Part shown: positions 5,076-7,777 of the stretch, in pieces
How positions within the stretch are numbered: the stretch's first letter is position 1
Layout of the letters: every line of letters starts with the position of its first letter
Origin: Candidatus Njordarchaeota archaeon
GTDB taxonomy: Archaea > Asgardarchaeota > Njordarchaeia > Njordarchaeales > JAHKLH01
Reading direction: 5' to 3'
NCBI GenBank assembly: GCA_029856635.1
Contig: JAHKLH010000072.1
Coordinates: 1 to 7,777 of the forward strand
DNA: 7,777 bases
Notes under the pieces: model-generated
What the model saw: the letters and a program-made list of their open reading frames with translations, nothing else
The model's database searches: none
What the model was told of the DNA's origin: nothing
Translations under genes and position numbers: made by a program

Positions 5076-5263
5076 ATGGAAAAAATGTTGATTATGAGCT
5101 ATGTTGATTGAAATGAGGTTATTAAAGGTGCAATTGAAAAGAAAATCAAGAAAGAAATGAAAAAACTACTGAAAGGATTGATAAAATTATGATGCAGATG
5201 AAGCCACTGCCTCCTGGCACGATAATAAAGTGAATTAGGAAGATCGTGAATCGAGATAATTAA
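5076..5263 (+). pseudogene. Broken small gene of unknown family
   Basis: After a TATA-like CTATAAAG at 5053, an ATG at 5076 opens a frame with a TGA at 5109. It continues as NEVIKGAIEKKIKKEMKK and LLKG. A minus-one shift near 5177 leads into IDKIMMQMKPLPPGTIIK, then TGA, then IRKIVNRDN before TAA 5261-5263. A lysine-rich amphipathic helix followed by a PLPPGT segment looks protein-like. The two stops and the shift indicate decay. Some small archaeal proteins have a helix followed by a 'LPPG' turn, but I cannot name a family with confidence. Confidence 0.35.
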
Positions 5264-5343
5264 AATAACGCACATTTCCCTATGTGTGTTGCTGGGTTTG
5301 TACATTTTGGGGAATACTTCTCATGTTTTTGGCTAAATGATTC

Positions 5344-5643
5344 GTGATTATTCATGAAATTACATTTCTCCTCACAAGCACTGCAGAGAAACTCCCAATA
5401 GAGAAGGCATATACTCAAGAACAACTAGAAGGAGATGTGCGAAAATAATTTCTTGCCCATACATATTCGTGATTAAATTTTGTCGTATCAAACTGTTAGT
5501 TATTCTTGAAATATGATGATTCTGGCCGCTTTGCAACAAGTTATTCACCAGATGCGTCAGGTACATATTACATTTACACAATTGTAGATGATTACTATAA
5601 TGGATATCATTATGCGTATAATTCAACTAGCATAACCGTGTAG
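5344..5643 (+). pseudogene. C-terminal remnant of an Ig-like-domain surface protein
   Basis: A single frame ending at TAG 5641-5643 reads YDDSGRFATSYSPDASGT, then YYIYTIVDDYYNGYHYAY and NSTSITV. This is the pattern of an extracellular Ig-like beta-sandwich repeat ('d..G.fs.sy.p...GtY.i.v...') with its last strand at the end of the chain. Upstream the same frame is interrupted by TAA (5446), TGA (5470) and TAG (5497), although ITFLLTSTAEKLPIEKAY before them also looks coding. The remainder of the gene is gone. The intact parent was probably an S-layer-associated or binding protein. A T-rich stretch follows (5644-5680) and could be its old terminator. Confidence 0.55.
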
Positions 5644-5713
5644 TTATTTCTCTTTTGTATTAATATCTAGTATTTTTAATTGCTTAAACCTCTTCTTTAC
5701 TTAACATTATTCG

Positions 5714-7456
5714 TTAGATTTCCACGTATTTCTTTGATAATAAACTTGTCGCACCAAAAATATTTGCTACACTAGCCATTATAATTACTAAATTGAAAAA
5801 TGCTGAGAAAAACACTATCTCGTTTTCCGTTAATGAAGTTACTTCAATAATTCTATAATAGAATGCATAAAATGCTAAGACATTTGACATGACAAAGAAG
5901 ATTAGAATCACAGCCATTAATTTGTCAAAGTATCTTGACACTGTAATTATTTTCTTTGATGGAACACTAATAAGTTCCTTAGTTTTACTTCTTATTAGCA
6001 GGTGTATGAAAATAATAGGTGATGTGATTATTAATATTCCATCAATAAGTGCAAAAATTCCCTCAATAATTAGATAATTCCTTACGATTATGGCTAAGAG
6101 TTCTGGAAAATTCCATTTTATTCGCAATCTAAACACATCAGAAATGATTATTAACATTAGGGATTCTCCAAACATTAGTCCTGAAATTATGCATCTTCTA
6201 CGCTCAATTGAGATCAAGTTAAGGAGATAACTCAAGGATGTTACAAAAATTAGTCCTAGCCAAAGTATTAATGCTATTGGTTCTGTTAATAAAGCAAAGA
6301 TTATACAAATTAATGTTGCTATTATTGGTAAATGCGGATATATTGGAACTTTGAATATACGCACAATCTCTCGCTTTTTCCTTAATAAAATCACTCCAAA
6401 ACAAACTAGTGCTAGGGAAACAAAAATCCCAAAATCGGCTATATATGCTACAAGATCTATTACTCCAGAGATAACAAGTAGTAGAATTGAAATTGCCGAA
6501 AAGATTATAGAAAATAAAGGCGTGCGATACTTTAGATAAGTTTTTTTGAAGACATCTGGCAAATATTCATCACGACTCATTGCGTATAATATGTAAGAAG
6601 AAGTTGCCACTGCCGAGTTAAGTGTTGTTAATGTAGCAAGCGCTCCTGAGAATGTCATTAAGATTAATCCGGGAAAACCAAAAATTCTCTCAGCAACAAG
6701 CGAAAGTGGTGCTGAACTTCTAGATAGACTTAACCAGGGTAAAATTAACACTGCGGAAAATGCAACTGATGAGTAAATTATTATACTGATTATGATTGCT
6801 GACAATAATGCTCTTGGTAACGTTCTTTCTGGATTTTCCGCCTTTCCGGCCATGACACAAATCACATCAAATCCAACATAGTCTACTGATAGAAATACAC
6901 TTGCCTTTAGTAGTCTATTTAACGAAGGAAATGGAGCAGAGAGAATATTATTGATACTCTTGAGGGGAGACAATATACTACCAATAATTAATATGCAAAA
7001 CGTGGATAGTAATAATATGGTTAAAAATAATTGAATTTTGGCACTTTCTTTTACACCAATCAAATTAACAATAGAGAATACGCACAGAGCAACTACCGCA
7101 AGAATTATTGGATTAATTCCAGTCACATAGCTTATAATATAACCAAATCCCAAAGCACTTAGTGCTCCATATGCAATGTAAGCAAACCACAATGTTATTC
7201 CATTAACATATGCAAGTATTCCACCATACGTTTCGCGAGAATAATAATAGCTTCCACCAATTGTTGGAAATACTGCTGAAAGCTCCGCATAATTAAATGA
7301 TATTATCAGAAATACAAGTCCAGAAATTATGAAAGATATAAAGACCCATGAGTACGCTATAGATACTGCATAGCCGAGTATAACAAAAATTGATGGGCCA
7401 ATTATTGAACCTAATCCCATCATTAGTAGTTCTGTAAATGTTAACTTCTTTTCCAT
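5714..7456 (-). CDS. APC superfamily amino acid/polyamine permease
   Basis: A 580-residue integral membrane transporter of the amino acid-polyamine-organocation superfamily. TM1 is broken by GLGSIIGPSIF (residues 14-24), the substrate-binding unwound segment. PTIGGSYYYSRETYG (64-78) begins TM3. VDYVGFDVICVMAGKAENPE (191-210) with RTLPRA (211-216) is the TM6-7 loop signature. MSRDEYLPDVF (293-303) and FKVPIYP (368-374) are also typical. The 12-TM core ends near residue 418. Beyond it is a C-terminal extension of about 160 residues with roughly four more hydrophobic segments, longer than usual for the family. Substrate cannot be fixed, but an amino acid is most likely. The ATG at 7456 is supported by a GGTGA site 7 nt upstream. 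The gene looks intact, unlike the region to its left. Confidence 0.92.
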   Translation of the reverse strand: MEKKLTFTELLMMGLGSIIGPSIFVILGYAVSIAYSWVFISFIISGLVFLIISFNYAELSAVFPTIGGSYYYSRETYGGILAYVNGITLWFAYIAYGALSALGFGYIISYVTGINPIILAVVALCVFSIVNLIGVKESAKIQLFLTILLLSTFCILIIGSILSPLKSINNILSAPFPSLNRLLKASVFLSVDYVGFDVICVMAGKAENPERTLPRALLSAIIISIIIYSSVAFSAVLILPWLSLSRSSAPLSLVAERIFGFPGLILMTFSGALATLTTLNSAVATSSYILYAMSRDEYLPDVFKKTYLKYRTPLFSIIFSAISILLLVISGVIDLVAYIADFGIFVSLALVCFGVILLRKKREIVRIFKVPIYPHLPIIATLICIIFALLTEPIALILWLGLIFVTSLSYLLNLISIERRRCIISGLMFGESLMLIIISDVFRLRIKWNFPELLAIIVRNYLIIEGIFALIDGILIITSPIIFIHLLIRSKTKELISVPSKKIITVSRYFDKLMAVILIFFVMSNVLAFYAFYYRIIEVTSLTENEIVFFSAFFNLVIIMASVANIFGATSLLSKKYVEI

Positions 7457-7463
7457 TATTTAT

Positions 7464-7468
7464 TCACC
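7464..7468 (-). promoter_or_regulatory. Ribosome binding site of the permease gene
   Basis: GGTGA on the minus strand, 7 nt before the ATG at 7456, matches the core of the archaeal anti-Shine-Dalgarno complement. It decides the start codon. Confidence 0.7.
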
Positions 7469-7498
7469 ATCAGATGACGATCATATTAATGCGTTTTC

Positions 7499-7681
7499 TC
7501 ACATCAGCAACAATGCAAAAATTGTAATTTTCAAGACCGTGCTAATACGAATTTCTTTGAAATTTTGTAAAATAGTATCATATTTTGAAGATAGCCAGAA
7601 GAAAAAATAATCACTGATCCTATAATTGTTATTTAATTTTACTTCATTATTTAATTCATCATTAAAATTCTCTTTTTCCAA
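7499..7681 (-). CDS. Possible small membrane-anchored protein
   Basis: A 60-residue ORF starting at TTG 7681 and ending 42 nt before the permease. It has an Asn/Glu-rich N-terminus (MEKENFNDELNNEVKLNN), an aromatic patch (YFFFWLSS), and a C-terminal hydrophobic stretch (STVLKITIFALLLM) that could be a short membrane segment. A GGTG motif 6 nt before the TTG fits a ribosome site, and a TATA box lies farther upstream. Against it: non-ATG start, AT-driven composition, no recognisable family. It may be a real leader gene co-transcribed with the permease, or a chance ORF. Confidence 0.3.
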   Translation of the reverse strand: MEKENFNDELNNEVKLNNNYRISDYFFFWLSSKYDTILQNFKEIRISTVLKITIFALLLM

Positions 7682-7734
7682 TTATAGCACCAGGAATCTT
7701 TTAAGCATTCTACAATTCTCATAAGAATGAAAAA

Positions 7735-7743
7735 GAATATAAA
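7735..7743 (-). promoter_or_regulatory. Likely TATA box for the permease transcription unit
   Basis: TTTATATTC on the minus strand matches the archaeal TATA consensus well. Expected initiation is about 7708-7713, right at an ATG (7708-7706) that opens an 8-codon frame (MLKRFLVL then TAA), just upstream of the TTG of the small ORF. Confidence 0.45.
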
Positions 7744-7777
7744 GATTTCACGAAAAGCATCATATTTCTAGTCCATG

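Noticed and set aside
5099..5626. Minus-strand ORFs of 68 and 84 codons
   Set aside because: Composition is low-complexity His/Asn/Ile-rich, they have no start context or family resemblance, and they lie opposite plus-strand remnants that do look protein-like.
5889..6539. Short ORFs on both strands within the permease
   Set aside because: They are shadows of the APC permease in other frames. The permease has clear family motifs across the region.

Overview
This AT-rich window (roughly one third G+C by eye) is most likely chromosomal DNA of a thermophilic archaeon, probably Thermoproteota. Three things support this. The gene families found (DUF2283/DUF4258, UPF0175/DUF3368, HicBA) are common in archaea. 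The best ribosome binding site is an archaeal GGTGA motif. TATA-like boxes lie at plausible distances from gene starts. The genus cannot be named from the sequence.

Layout. Positions 1-345 are the 3' part of a degenerate dispersed repeat (copy A), split by a 167-bp palindromic MITE-like insertion with a 9-bp near-perfect target duplication. 692-1173 (minus) is a DUF2283-DUF4258 pair resembling a toxin-antitoxin module. 1174-2069 has no intact gene. It holds repeat copy B, a conserved hairpin and a diverged tandem duplication. 2121-3146 (plus) holds a Panacea-like winged-helix gene that runs, through a one-base frameshift in a T8 tract, into a HicB domain, followed by a 4-bp-overlapping hicA. 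3119-3584 holds two more members of the MITE-like family. The first supplies the last codons and stop of hicA. 3670-4481 (minus) is a UPF0175 antitoxin and DUF3368 PIN-like toxin pair. 4561-5040 is repeat copy C, which preserves the empty site of the first MITE. 5076-5643 contains gene remnants, including the C-terminus of an Ig-like surface protein. 5714-7456 (minus) is the only large intact gene, an APC-superfamily permease. It has a small uncertain ORF and a TATA box upstream.

Interpretation. The left 5.6 kb is an accessory island: three toxin-antitoxin-type modules in about 3.8 kb, separated by decayed repeats and palindromic mini-elements. The permease on the right is ordinary metabolism or transport. 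The most unusual signals are the palindromic element family with an internal empty-site control, its capture of the hicA 3' end, the Panacea/HicB reading-frame junction, and a hairpin whose two arms change together between repeat copies.
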